Origin: Arthonia radiata
Lineage: Eukaryota > Ascomycota > Arthoniomycetes > Arthoniales > Arthoniaceae
DNA length: 64,000 bases
Direction of reading: 5' to 3'
Assembly (NCBI GenBank): GCA_002989075.1
Contig: PSQN01000017.1
Span: 3,541,453 to 3,605,452, forward strand
A program made the translations under genes and the position numbers. Below are positions 42,259 through 51,967 of this stretch, piece by piece; the first letter of the stretch is position 1, and each line of letters starts with the position of its first letter. Below the pieces are notes generated by a model. The model ran no database searches, had not been told where the DNA came from, and saw only the letters and a program-made list of their open reading frames with translations.

Positions 42259-42751
42259 GGACTAGGCGACGTGACTGTCGCTAGCCAGGCTGCGTACTGG
42301 CAGTCGCTGAACGACGAGGGAGTCTATCTCGTGTCGGACCTCATTGATGTGCCTCAGTAGGTGAGGGACGTGGATGGCTTTTGGTCATTAACTTGTTCGC
42401 ACGCTTGGCCCCGTACGTATCAGGATGTAAAGAGAGCGTGAGAGGGAGTGTGGAGGGTGATAAAGGCGAATTGAGGTGGAAGGATGCTTCGTTTGTCACG
42501 GGCAGAGAAGAGGCATGCTCATCCGTCTTCGGCTATAAGAATTCCTTATCTCCACTAGCGTGGAATGCCTCATTGCAAATTATTTTGAGCAGAGATACAT
42601 CCAACTTAGATTGCTCATCACGCCCAATCTCCTAGGCGTTGACAGCGCCTATCTATCTATCTTCTCAAATACGTTTGATGACACCAAGGTTAGCATTTAG
42701 TCTGGATATACGTTGTAACCAACACCTTCAGCGCATGAAGCGCAGCTTCAG
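42259..42751. promoter_or_regulatory. Divergent promoter region of tho2 and mss116
   Basis: 493 bp between divergent start codons, with no credible frame. It must carry both promoters. I see no obvious TATA box close to either gene. Confidence 0.5.
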
Positions 42752-45037
42752 ATGTCTCTCCTATCTCGAAACTCGACTTGCCTCCAATGTAGACTGAGGC
42801 TTGTCCGATCGAGCTCACATGTCGTCGCGTCACTCGCTCGACCTTTACTCTCCACATCGCACATGTTGCGGCCAACAAGACAACCTGGACTAAGTCACAG
42901 ATCGTTTCATGATGGCCGTCCCTTGTGGCAACAAGCTGCTGCTGTACGAGAAGCGACAGCAGCCAGCGCCGAGTACGACGTGCCCGCGAAGAGTCCCCCG
43001 TCGCAGAGTGAGATCAATCGCGCAACAGCGATGGGCCCGATCACTCGCTTTGAAGAGCTGGGGCAAAAAGAGTTAGTAGATCAACGAATTGTCGAAACCT
43101 TGACTAGACAAATGAACCTCCATACCATGACCCAAGTCCAGAGCCTGACAATAAGCGAAGCGGTCACTGGGGTTGATGTTCTTGCGCAGGCTAGGACGGG
43201 CACCGGCAAGACCATTGGCTTTCTTCTTCCGGTCCTGCAAAGAATCCTGAAAAGCAACCCTGACCTCGCCCGCCGGCAGTCTGGTCGCAATAGATCGCGA
43301 TATGGATCAGGTCGCACCAGCACCCTCGCTCTTATAATCTCACCGACTCGGGAGCTAGCAGAGCAGATTGCGAACGAAGCGCGTCGTCTCACTGACGGCA
43401 CTGGCGTCCTCATTCAGACAGCGGTTGGCGGCACCCAAAAGCGCATGCATCTGCGCGACATGGTCAACCAAGGCTGCCACATCCTGGTCGGCACCCCCGG
43501 TCGCCTCAAAGATCTCCTCAGCACCGACATTGAAGCCCCCAAGCTCGAGTCTCTCGTCCTCGACGAAGCCGACCGCCTCATGGACCAAGGCTTCTGGCCC
43601 GAGATCCAAGAAATCATGCGCCTTTTACCAAACCCTCGCGACCAAGACCGCCAAACCCTCCTCTTCTCCGCCACAGTGCCTCCGGACGTCGTCACCCTCG
43701 CTCGCCGCACCCTCAAGCCAAACATGCACTACGTCCGCACCGTCCAAGAGGATGAAACACCCACCACCGAGCGCGTCAAACAAACCCTCGTCCCCGTCCC
43801 CTCCTTCGAGAACGGCCTCCCCACCGTCCTCCAACTCCTCGAGCGTGCCCAAAAACAAAGCGCCGCCGATCCCAACGCCCGCCCCTTCAAAGCCATCCTC
43901 TACTTCAACTCCACCGCAGAAACCCACCTCTCTTTTTCTCTCCTCTTGCATCTCCGCCAGAACCCGCATCTCATCCCTGAGTCCCTCCGCGACTCCCTCC
44001 TCATCCGCGACTCCCGCATTTTCTCCATCCATTCTCGCCTCTCCCAGCAACAGCGCACCAACGCCGCCGACTCCTTCCGCGCCGCGCGCAGTGGCATCCT
44101 ATGTTCCTCCGACGTCACTGCGAGAGGCATGGACTTTCCCAATGTGACGCATGTCATCCAAGTCGGCCTCCCGCCTAGCCGCGATCAATACATCCATCGC
44201 CTGGGCCGCACCGCGCGCGCCGGCGCCGAGGGCGAAGGCTGGCTCTTGATCCCGCATGTCGCGATGCGCGAGATGCGCAGCCGTCTTGGCCGCCTCCCAA
44301 TGGATACGGTACAGTGCGGTGAGCTGTCATCGGCTGCATTCGACACAGGCCGCATCCCTGAGGAACAAGCGGACGAAGAAGCCCGCGCGCTGGAGGACCC
44401 GTACATGCAAGCCGTGCTCAACGCCGCAAAGGACGGCAGAGAGAGCTACGCGATCGACTATGACGCGTTCTCAGGCGCGTATATGGGGATGGTGGGGACC
44501 TGGCAGTGGTTCCATGATAAGCGGTCGCTGGTGGATATGTTGAATAGGTGGGCGCGGTGGGGTTGGGGGTTGATGCGGCCGCCGAGTGTGGGGCGGAGCC
44601 TAGCGAGTAAAATGGGGTTATCGGGCGTGCCAGGGTTGAACATGGATGGACGCGGCGGTGGCAGTGATGGGTTTAGGGGTGATAGGTTGGCGAGTGGTGA
44701 ATCTGGAGGCGATAGGAGAGGTGGAGGAGGTGGGTTTGGAGACAGGAGAGGTGGTGGCTTTGGCGATAGAAGAGGTGGCGGTGGGTTTGGTGACAGGAGA
44801 AGTGGTGGCGGTTTTGAGGACAAGAGAGGTGGTGGTGGTTTCGGGGACCGGAGAGGTGGCGGTGGATTTGACAGCAGAGGCTCTGGATTCGGTGACAGGA
44901 GAGGCGGTGGTGGGTTTAATATCAAAAGAGGCCTAGGCGATGACCAGGGTGGTTCTGGGGCTGGAAGGTCAGGACGCAGTGACTACGAGGACAGAGGGCG
45001 GACACGAGCGCCCAGCTACCGTGCTGGGAGGGATTGA
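42752..45037 (+). CDS. mss116: Mitochondrial DEAD-box RNA helicase Mss116, 761 aa
   Basis: Mss116-type helicases unwind mitochondrial RNA and assist intron splicing and translation. The first 70 residues are Arg/Ser/Leu-rich with almost no acidic residues, as in a mitochondrial presequence. Helicase motifs in order: ARTGTGKT (147-154), SPTRELAEQ, GTPGRL, DEAD (271-274), SAT (306-308) and HRLGRTARAG (from residue 482). A helical extension follows, as in the Mss116/CYT-19 subgroup. The last 120 or so residues are a tandem Gly/Arg/Asp repeat (GFGDRRGGG units), an RNA-binding tail. It is a single exon. Codons in 43,470-44,330 end almost always in C; the 3' part is G-rich. Confidence 0.94.
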   Translation: MSLLSRNSTCLQCRLRLVRSSSHVVASLARPLLSTSHMLRPTRQPGLSHRSFHDGRPLWQQAAAVREATAASAEYDVPAKSPPSQSEINRATAMGPITRFEELGQKELVDQRIVETLTRQMNLHTMTQVQSLTISEAVTGVDVLAQARTGTGKTIGFLLPVLQRILKSNPDLARRQSGRNRSRYGSGRTSTLALIISPTRELAEQIANEARRLTDGTGVLIQTAVGGTQKRMHLRDMVNQGCHILVGTPGRLKDLLSTDIEAPKLESLVLDEADRLMDQGFWPEIQEIMRLLPNPRDQDRQTLLFSATVPPDVVTLARRTLKPNMHYVRTVQEDETPTTERVKQTLVPVPSFENGLPTVLQLLERAQKQSAADPNARPFKAILYFNSTAETHLSFSLLLHLRQNPHLIPESLRDSLLIRDSRIFSIHSRLSQQQRTNAADSFRAARSGILCSSDVTARGMDFPNVTHVIQVGLPPSRDQYIHRLGRTARAGAEGEGWLLIPHVAMREMRSRLGRLPMDTVQCGELSSAAFDTGRIPEEQADEEARALEDPYMQAVLNAAKDGRESYAIDYDAFSGAYMGMVGTWQWFHDKRSLVDMLNRWARWGWGLMRPPSVGRSLASKMGLSGVPGLNMDGRGGGSDGFRGDRLASGESGGDRRGGGGGFGDRRGGGFGDRRGGGGFGDRRSGGGFEDKRGGGGFGDRRGGGGFDSRGSGFGDRRGGGGFNIKRGLGDDQGGSGAGRSGRSDYEDRGRTRAPSYRAGRD
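44700..44935 (+). repeat. Tandem Gly/Arg/Asp-coding repeat in mss116
   Basis: Imperfect direct repeats of about 27-33 bp (GGTGGCGGTTTTGG..GACAGGAGA type) encode GGGFGDRRGGG-like units. They form the C-terminal RNA-binding tail of the helicase. The purine-rich repeat is likely to vary in copy number between strains. Confidence 0.8.
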
Positions 45038-45746
45038 GCTGTACAAAAGTTGGGACAAATTGTACGATACGGGTCTGACGATGCTCAGACGGCTGGCAGT
45101 ATTCTTGGTTCAAGATCATAGCAAGGTGTTGGGGTGGATATGTACAGTATGGACTGGATCGGCTTTCGAGGCTTCAAGGTAGCCTTTACTCTCGTCTCTA
45201 ATATTACTGTGAGGCGGACCTTGTCCGCTAAAGCGTTGCTTCTTCTGCTTTTCCTGACCCTGACCTTAAGCGTTTCCTCTCTGTGCAGCGGCGGCGGGTT
45301 CACTGCGACCCTCCATGGGCGCAGAACCTGTATCCTTCTCGTGTCTGATCGCGTTGCTTCTGCGTATCTCATCGCTTGACTGTAACTGGATGAGATGAGA
45401 CGAGACCCCAGCGCAGCGTCTCGGGGGTTTATTCCCTCTCAGCTTTTACACCACTCCTATTTCAACACCCGTCGAATGTATACCAGTAGTCAGTAACTTT
45501 GAGTGTTTGAACCTCAGCGGGCATACGTAGAGCCATCAACGTCACACGAGCATATTGCTCTGAGACATTCTCGGTCACTGCGCGGATCGGAGCTGCAACG
45601 CGGTGCTGTCATCAGAACCAATTGAGCGTGTGTACCTGTGTGGGCTACTTAGGTCTCCCGAGGACGTTTTTAGATTAGCAAACATCGCTTGTGCCAGCTG
45701 GAGCGTGCGAAGAAGTCATCTATCCCACTCGAACTCGGCACGGCTT
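45038..45746. other. Convergent intergenic region, mss116 / tam41
   Basis: 709 bp between two converging stop codons. An 81-codon plus frame (45134-45379) has no recognisable content. A short inverted repeat (CGAGAC...GTCTCG, about 45,398-45,423) could form a hairpin but has no known role in a eukaryote. Confidence 0.45.
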
Positions 45747-47342
45747 TCAGGTTATCTTGTCCTTGCTGTCTTTCGAGCTCTCGTCTTTGCCCGAGTCTGA
45801 AGTGGGCGATGGCACGACCGGCTGTTGCCTGCCCTTTGCCCTCTTCTCTCGCACATACTTGAAGCTGCGGATCGGGCCGGCCGTCAGAATACCTTTAAAG
45901 CTCTGAGTGACGGTCGGCCACATGACTGTCTGATTCACGACCTTCTTGACTGATGCGACGATGTCCTTGTCGGTGCCAATGCGCCTATCAAAATCGGACC
46001 CAACTCGCCGGCTGAATGCATCCTCATCTTCCTTGATGCCTCCGACCAGGTTCCTGAACTCGGATGGAGGCAGCTTATAAGTGTCTCGATAGTTGGTATA
46101 GAGGTTGGTGCGAAACGACTTGGGCAGACGCCTGACCATGTTACCTCGTTTCGTAGGATCAAGGTCCTGTACTAGGCGGACATTGGCGTCTGCATCCGCC
46201 ATCCAACCCGATTTGGATGTGCTCGGATCATTGAAATGGAGGTTCGGTAGACTCTCTATGAGCGGGTAGTACAGTTGCCGAAAGTTAGTCATCTGGCTAT
46301 CCACAATGCCATACACTTTGTCGGGTCGCTCAGCGCGAAAGCGCATCCGAGGGTCGCCGATATAGCTCAGACCTGCGATGCTGAAATAGAGGTCGCGCTC
46401 GGTAAATTTCTCTGGTAGCATTAGTAGGGCTGTTCGTACAGCTGAAATGAGGTTGATCTGGTTCGCCAAGCGTATCTTTGCATCATCTCGCAGGATCTTT
46501 ACAGGCTTCTGCAGTCGGCCTGCCAAATACAGTGTATCCCAGTCCGAAAGATCTCGGTACAATGTGTCGAGGTTGACGACGCCGTACTTGATAGATATAC
46601 CGTTGACGTTGATGTAATTGTGAAAGTAAGCGCCGGCGCCAAAGCTGTCTTGGACATGTTTGATAACGCCTGAGCCCAAAGAGCCGAGGAAGGAGTAGTG
46701 GTCGCGGTGCTCATTCAAGTTGAGAGAGTGCCAATGCTGCGTATATGAGACACCAAAGATGAAGTCTATGCTTTTCTGTCCCGTGGTCTGCCACTTGACT
46801 ACTGATTCTGGAGGGTTTGTATGTGGGGAGGGCGGCATCACCGAAGGGACTGTCCTGCTTTGTGGAAACACGCCAGAGCCATATGCGAAAGCATATCTGA
46901 TGGGAGCTTTAAACTTCCACAGTACTTGTCGTAATGCCTCTTTAAACTCCTCATTGATCAGTATGTGCTGGTTGTATCCGAAGTGTCTGTGTGGGAGCTG
47001 ATTGAATTGGGAGATGTCGTAATTTGGATTGTCCTCCCAGCCCGGAGGCATGGCTGTGTCCCATCCTTGCGACTTCTCACTTTGACTGCTTGTGGAGCTA
47101 TTGGAACTGCTGTCACTGTCCGCCGACTTCCTGGCCAAGTCGGCGGATGCGGACTGGGCTGCCGGCGTTTGCTTGGATGCGTCCGAGGTGGGATGAGACG
47201 AGGAGTCCGACGCATACGGCCTTCGTCTGACCCGGTCTGGGCTACGGTACCACGCTAGCTGTGCCAGAAAGAAAGATTGCCCGGCGACGGCGGACTGGAC
47301 CAGTCTGAAGGTCTGGCGCAGGTCAATATTCAGCTCGTGCAA
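45747..47342 (-). CDS. tam41: Mitochondrial phosphatidate cytidylyltransferase Tam41, at least 531 codons
   Basis: Tam41 makes CDP-diacylglycerol from phosphatidic acid and CTP at the matrix face of the inner membrane, feeding cardiolipin synthesis. The core begins near PPGWEDNPNYDISQFNQLP. The nucleotidyltransferase motif FAYGSGVF and the acidic IDFIFGV are followed by TQHWHSLNLNEHRDHYSFL, GAGAYFHNYINVNGISIKYGV and LRTALL-type helices. These are family hallmarks. The open frame starts at a TTG at 47342: no in-frame ATG lies between the upstream stop (about 47387) and the core. The true start therefore probably sits in an upstream exon. One candidate begins at an ATG near 47442 encoding a basic, Ser/Arg-rich, presequence-like peptide and would join by a roughly 60-nt intron. 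The 5' boundary here is thus provisional. It is divergent from bir1. Confidence 0.9.
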   Translation of the reverse strand: MHELNIDLRQTFRLVQSAVAGQSFFLAQLAWYRSPDRVRRRPYASDSSSHPTSDASKQTPAAQSASADLARKSADSDSSSNSSTSSQSEKSQGWDTAMPPGWEDNPNYDISQFNQLPHRHFGYNQHILINEEFKEALRQVLWKFKAPIRYAFAYGSGVFPQSRTVPSVMPPSPHTNPPESVVKWQTTGQKSIDFIFGVSYTQHWHSLNLNEHRDHYSFLGSLGSGVIKHVQDSFGAGAYFHNYINVNGISIKYGVVNLDTLYRDLSDWDTLYLAGRLQKPVKILRDDAKIRLANQINLISAVRTALLMLPEKFTERDLYFSIAGLSYIGDPRMRFRAERPDKVYGIVDSQMTNFRQLYYPLIESLPNLHFNDPSTSKSGWMADADANVRLVQDLDPTKRGNMVRRLPKSFRTNLYTNYRDTYKLPPSEFRNLVGGIKEDEDAFSRRVGSDFDRRIGTDKDIVASVKKVVNQTVMWPTVTQSFKGILTAGPIRSFKYVREKRAKGRQQPVVPSPTSDSGKDESSKDSKDKIT

Positions 47343-47735
47343 ACCATCTGAGTGTCTCCCACCTGCTGCTGTGGTAACATGTTATCGCAACGCCGAGGAT
47401 GCGCAACGAGTATGGCTTCGGTGAAGAGAGCCAGCCATCGCCAAAACGCTCGCTCAAGAGCGCTGGCGTTATTACTGCTGCTAATGAGCTTTGGATTCTT
47501 TTCTCAATTGTCAGCAGCAGCAGCGGGTACCTGATCGACAAGCGTCAGGACCGACCTTCGGGCCTACAAGTAGCTCCGTGGGTAGGGTAAAAGCAACGTG
47601 ACATCTCATCGTCTGCCGTCTCCTCCATGTTGCAGTCACGGATCCTCCTGACGCGTTTGTTTACAATCTGAAGTCACTCAGTTGCGCTTGCCATTCAACC
47701 TACAGAGCAGGCCAAACTCGCCGAATTTAGCCGCG
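47343..47735. promoter_or_regulatory. Divergent region of tam41 and bir1, may hold a tam41 5' exon
   Basis: 393 bp. On the minus strand a short frame beginning with ATG (about 47442, MAGSLHRSHT) looks like a mitochondrial presequence and may be the first tam41 exon. The rest should be the two promoters and leaders. Confidence 0.4.
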
Positions 47736-49907
47736 ATGCCTCCCTCACCAGAAATGAAGACTTTCGCTGGTCGCCTGGCGTCCTTCGAGGGCCCCAAGCA
47801 ACTCACCAAGCGTCGCGCATCCTCCCAGAAGAAGAAACAGCCCACCACATCGTCATGGCCGCATGACAGCCCAACGCCGGAGCAGGTGAGGACCCTCTAA
47901 CGACTGACACAACTGTAAGAGAGCTGACATCTATTACCCAAAGCTCGCAAAAGCCGGCTTTTTCTACAAGCCCTCCTCTTCGAGTCCTGACAGCGTAACC
48001 TGTTTCCTGTGCAGCAAAGCGCTAGACGGTTGGGATACCGATGACAATCCGGCGCTTGAGCATCTGAACCACGTGCCCAATTGCGGCTGGGCTATCAACT
48101 GCTGCATTGAGCAGCGCATCCAAGACATGGATCGCTCCGAGGAGGATCCGCTTTCTGAGAAGATGGTGGACGCGCGAAGAGGTACATACAACGACTGGTG
48201 GCCGCATGAAAAGAAGAAAGGCTGGAAGTGTAAGACAAAAAAGGTTTGTTTTTAAGCCGAATAGGAAGGCTGAGCAGACATTGACTTCTCTTAGATGATC
48301 GACGCCGGCTGGTGCTACACTCCAATCCCTGAAGCTGACGACTGCGTAACTTGCTTTTACTGCGGCGCCTCTTTAGAGGGATGGGAGCCTAAGGATGACC
48401 CTTGGTAGGCTTTCTGATAACGCAGAAGCGACTGCAGCTGACAGTATCTAGGCAGGAACATCGCAAACGTGCTCCGGACTGTCATTTCTTCACTCTTGTA
48501 GAAGAGTCAGCGCAGCTGAAAAAGGCGTCCAAATCGAAGAAGGGTCGCACGTCCCGCACATCGAGAGCATCACGGCAGTCTGTGCAATCTTCGACGACCA
48601 CTGGTGTCGATGATTCCTTAGCTCAGCTTGAAGACGATGCGGCAACCGAAGAAGGTGATTCGATGATGAGTACTGCAACTACAACGTCAAAGGCAGGCAA
48701 ATCGCGCAAGAAAACAGCCAAAGCCAAAGGCACCGCAAGTCGCTCAAAGAAGAGTACCCAGACGGCTTCTGAACCTGCTGATGAATCCGTCGTCTCCCAG
48801 CGATTAGAAGCAGAGCTTGAACGAGAGCTCGAAGTGATGGCAGCCGAGGAGCAAGAGCGTGAGGAGTCGGAAAAGCAGACGCGAAGTCGCAAGCAAACAC
48901 GATCATCCACTCAAAGTGTCTCGGCAGACCCCAAACCGAATACTACGAGAGGAAGGAAGGCAGCTGCGCAACCATTGAAGACAGCAGAGCAGAATAAGAC
49001 GTCAGACATGCTAGAAGTCGAGGAATCTGAGATCGCGCCCACGCAGCCTCAAAGGTCTACACGAGGACGGAAACGCTTGAGTGATGGTTCTGAAAAGCTT
49101 GAGTCAGCTTCGATCATCGCCATTTCTCCACTGCCAAAGATCTCACCTCAGGAAGAAGAGCCTCCGGAGAACCCGAAGCCAAAGTCTACGCGAGCAGCCA
49201 GGAAAATCGTCGAGCAGGAGGAAGAAGAAGAAGAAGAGGATGAATCACCGAAACCAACGAAGAAAAGCGGCAAGGGTAGGAAAAAGAAACAAGTCGCAGA
49301 AGAGCCAGAGAATGAGGCAGAGGAGCAAATACAGATTGCTGAGACCGAAGAGCAAGAGCAGGATGAAGGTCTTGAATCACGGCAAATAGTCCAAGAACCT
49401 CAAGTGAGAGTGCCAAAGCCGACTTTCGATGAGCCACGACAACAAGCAACTCCGCCCCCAGCTGAGGACGACGCTCCCAACCACTCTCCTACACCTCAAT
49501 CATCAGATGCAGAAAACCAGCCTCCTTCTTCGGCGCGGCCATTGTCCAAGCGGAAGACGCCGATTCTCCCGCGGCCAGCGCAGACCCCGAAGACTTCACC
49601 CTCGAAGAGAAACATCATTGCTGGTGACCAATTGCCCAGAGATGCTTGGAAGCCGATCGATCTCGAAGGAGTATTCCTTCCGTCGCCGTCTTATGCTCAC
49701 TTGGCTGACAAAGACTCCTTTAACATTGATACTATCATGCAGAACATCACCAGCCTGGAGAGAGAACTGTCGGTCGAAGATTGGATCAAGAAGAACGCTG
49801 GGCAAGCCGAAGATAGGTTACGACAGGAATGTGAGCGCATGATAGGCAAGTTTGAGGATGAAGGCAATCGAGCACTGAACACGATGGAGGGGATTGAGTG
49901 TGCGTAG
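47736..49907 (+). CDS. bir1: BIR-domain protein Bir1/survivin homologue, 671 aa
   Basis: Bir1 is the survivin-like subunit of the chromosomal passenger complex (with Ipl1/Aurora B and Sli15/INCENP) at centromeres and the spindle. Exons are 47736-47885, 47944-48243, 48295-48404 and 48452-49907 (2016 nt). There are two zinc-binding BIR domains. BIR1 ligands are C70, C73, H90 and C97. BIR2 ligands are C170, C173, H190 and C197. Both follow CX2CX16HX6C. A 400-residue Lys/Glu/Ser-rich disordered region follows, with many Ser/Thr-Pro sites (HSPTPQSS, PRPAQTPKTSPSK) that suit mitotic kinases. The C-terminal amphipathic segment (LERELSVEDWIKKNAGQAED to the end) is the likely INCENP-binding helix. Starting at 47736 uses the first ATG of the frame. 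Confidence 0.93.
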
Positions 49908-50474
49908 AGTGCAACTCATGTCTGATAACAAGCTCACTGGATAGTGTAGGTCGGGCGTATGAGCATACGAGGTCTTGGAATATCATGAACATTCAAGCAT
50001 CTGCTTCTCATTCCTATTCCCGAATGTGTCACAGTCGAATGCCGACCAACAATGCGTCCGGCCGTCCAAGGTGCCGAACGTTGAAGCAGAAAAAGTCTCA
50101 ATCTCGAAACGGTCGCGCGAACAACAAAGAGAGAGCATAGAGAAAACCACTGAGATTGTGAGTTGCTTTGCTGCACCGGTAGTCCCCACCCAGGACCAGG
50201 GTTTGGACGACTTGTACGAAATCAAAGAAGCCACTACTAACCTTTTCACTGAACAAGCTCTCGCGCAGGGTCTCGAGCTCACGATGCGCTCATTCGACCC
50301 GAAACTCAGAATGGCGGTCGATCATCGCAGCGAACTTTGACGGGCGCAAAGCTTTTGCGGGGAAGCTTGCCTTGAATCGCCACTGCCTCTCTTATATTGA
50401 TATCAGCATCCTAGAATCGTCTATTATCTCCTTACTATTGCGACAACAAACACCACTCTAAGACTACAGCAGCC
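49908..50474. other. Intergenic region between bir1 and the aldolase gene
   Basis: 567 bp. A plus frame (49975-50340) is open and looks partly protein-like (QQRESIEKTTEIV, DDLYEIKEATTNLF), but it opens with TTG and has no ATG until 50284. I therefore do not call it a gene. The right end is the aldolase promoter. Confidence 0.4.
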
Positions 50475-51461
50475 ATGTCGCCACCCGAAGCCATCTACGA
50501 TGCCCCCAAAGAAACACCAAACGGCGCCAATGGCACCTCCAAAGTGCCGCTTGAGCCTGGCCTCTCTGAGAACAAGGCCCGTGGTGAAGCCATGGTTTTC
50601 CCTAGCCCACCTACCTTTGACGACAAGTACAAGGAGCGTGCATACCTGAAGGGCAAGCTCGCTGCGGCCTTTAGGATATTTGGCAAGTACAGCTTCGACG
50701 AGGGCGTCGCTGGGCATATCACGTTGCGTGTGAGTACTGCAACTCCCCTTGCAGTAGAAGCAAACGCGGATTCGGGTCCGTCACAAACACTCGTAGGAAC
50801 ACAGTCTGACGCGCCCAAACAGGACCCCGTCGAACCCCACACCTTCTGGGTGAACCCCTTCGGCGTCCCCTTCTCCCACATCACCTCCTCCTCCCTCATC
50901 CGCGTCGGCGCCGGCGCCAAGATCATCGACGGCGGCCCCACCCGCTTGCTAAACACCGCCGCCTACATGATCCACCACGCGATCCACGAGGCGCGCCCCG
51001 ACGTCGTCGCCGCCGCGCACTCCCACTCCATCCACGGTCGCGCCTTCTGCGCCCTCGGCCGCACCCTCGACACCATCACGCAAGACTCCTGCGCCTTCCA
51101 CGACGACCACGTGCTGTATGAGAACTTCAACGGCGTGGTGCTGGCGGAGGAGGAGGGGCAGAATATCGCGCGCTGCCTGGGGAGTAAGAAGGCCGCTCTC
51201 TTACAAAATCATGGGCTGTTGACCGTGGGGCAGAGTGTGGAGGAGGCGGTGTTCTGGTTTGTGAGTTTGGAGAAGTGCTGTCATGCGCAGCTGATGGCGG
51301 ATGCGGCTGCGGGGGGTAGGGGTGGGGAGACGGTCAAGATTGGGGAGGAGGATGCGCAGTTTACTTATGAGACGGTGGGGACGCATCGGGCGGGGTGGTT
51401 TAGTGCGAAGCCGCTTTTTGATGTGATTCATCGGGAGACGGGGGGGGAGTATCTTGAGTAA
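50475..51461 (+). CDS. Class II aldolase/adducin-domain protein, 297 aa
   Basis: Family members are zinc-dependent aldolases or epimerases, or non-catalytic adducin-head proteins. Exons are 50475-50729 and 50823-51461. The 93-nt intron joins GHITLR to DPVEPHTFWVNPFGV, the usual order, and shows GTGAGT, a TCTGAC branch and CAAACAG. It has no stop in frame, so the gene also reads through without splicing. Metal ligands are visible in AAAHSHSIHGRAF (HxH), with a further His in QDSCAFHDDHV. QNHGLLTVG is the conserved later motif. The substrate cannot be told. Composition flips from C-rich to G-rich near 51,130. It is convergent with ste12. Confidence 0.88.
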   Translation: MSPPEAIYDAPKETPNGANGTSKVPLEPGLSENKARGEAMVFPSPPTFDDKYKERAYLKGKLAAAFRIFGKYSFDEGVAGHITLRVSTATPLAVEANADSGPSQTLVGTQSDAPKQDPVEPHTFWVNPFGVPFSHITSSSLIRVGAGAKIIDGGPTRLLNTAAYMIHHAIHEARPDVVAAAHSHSIHGRAFCALGRTLDTITQDSCAFHDDHVLYENFNGVVLAEEEGQNIARCLGSKKAALLQNHGLLTVGQSVEEAVFWFVSLEKCCHAQLMADAAAGGRGGETVKIGEEDAQFTYETVGTHRAGWFSAKPLFDVIHRETGGEYLE

Positions 51462-51967
51462 AGGAGGTTGGGCGGTGGGGGTGTGAGAGGGTGGTGGAGC
51501 GTGGATTAGATGACGCATGTGCATTATGGAGTGTATGACGGAGTATATGATGCTGTCGTGAATGTTTATAGGGCGTTCATCACTGTGCCTGGTCGTTGCA
51601 GCAACATGCATGCGATTGAAGATGAATGAATCATTCGAGTTGATAATGCCATCACAGCTAGATTATGCTTTTTATCAAGAAAACTCGTCCTCCGAAGGGT
51701 GTATACAACAAACATAACCTCATCCTCTCCTTTCACCACAAACATGCCTGAAGAAACTCGTGCTATCATCCACTCGTGTTTGAACCACCTGTGTCCTCCT
51801 TTCGTAAGCCACCGCACCTACAGCCACGGCTTCTCATACTGCGTTGCCAGCACCACGCCAGCCGAAGGGAGTTCCTAATACCCCTGTGGCATGATCGGCG
51901 CCACCATCGACGCCACTGGTGCCCTCATGATCTGGCTGTTGACGTAAGTCAGCGACGGAGGGTAGTG
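51462..51967. other. Convergent intergenic region, aldolase / ste12
   Basis: 506 bp between converging stop codons, with no credible frame. The left end continues the G-rich run of the aldolase gene. Confidence 0.5.

Noticed and set aside
43368-44147. 259-codon plus-strand frame overlapping mss116
   Set aside because: A Ser/Pro-rich low-complexity shadow caused by C-ending codons in the helicase gene, whose own frame carries all DEAD-box motifs.
45395-45430. Inverted repeat CGAGAC...GTCTCG followed by a T-containing run, like a bacterial terminator
   Set aside because: The genome is eukaryotic and the element is short; such terminators have no role here.
49975-50340. 121-codon plus frame between bir1 and the aldolase gene
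   Set aside because: It opens with TTG and has no ATG until near its end; no splice from bir1 joins it in frame, and bir1 already ends at its usual C-terminal helix.
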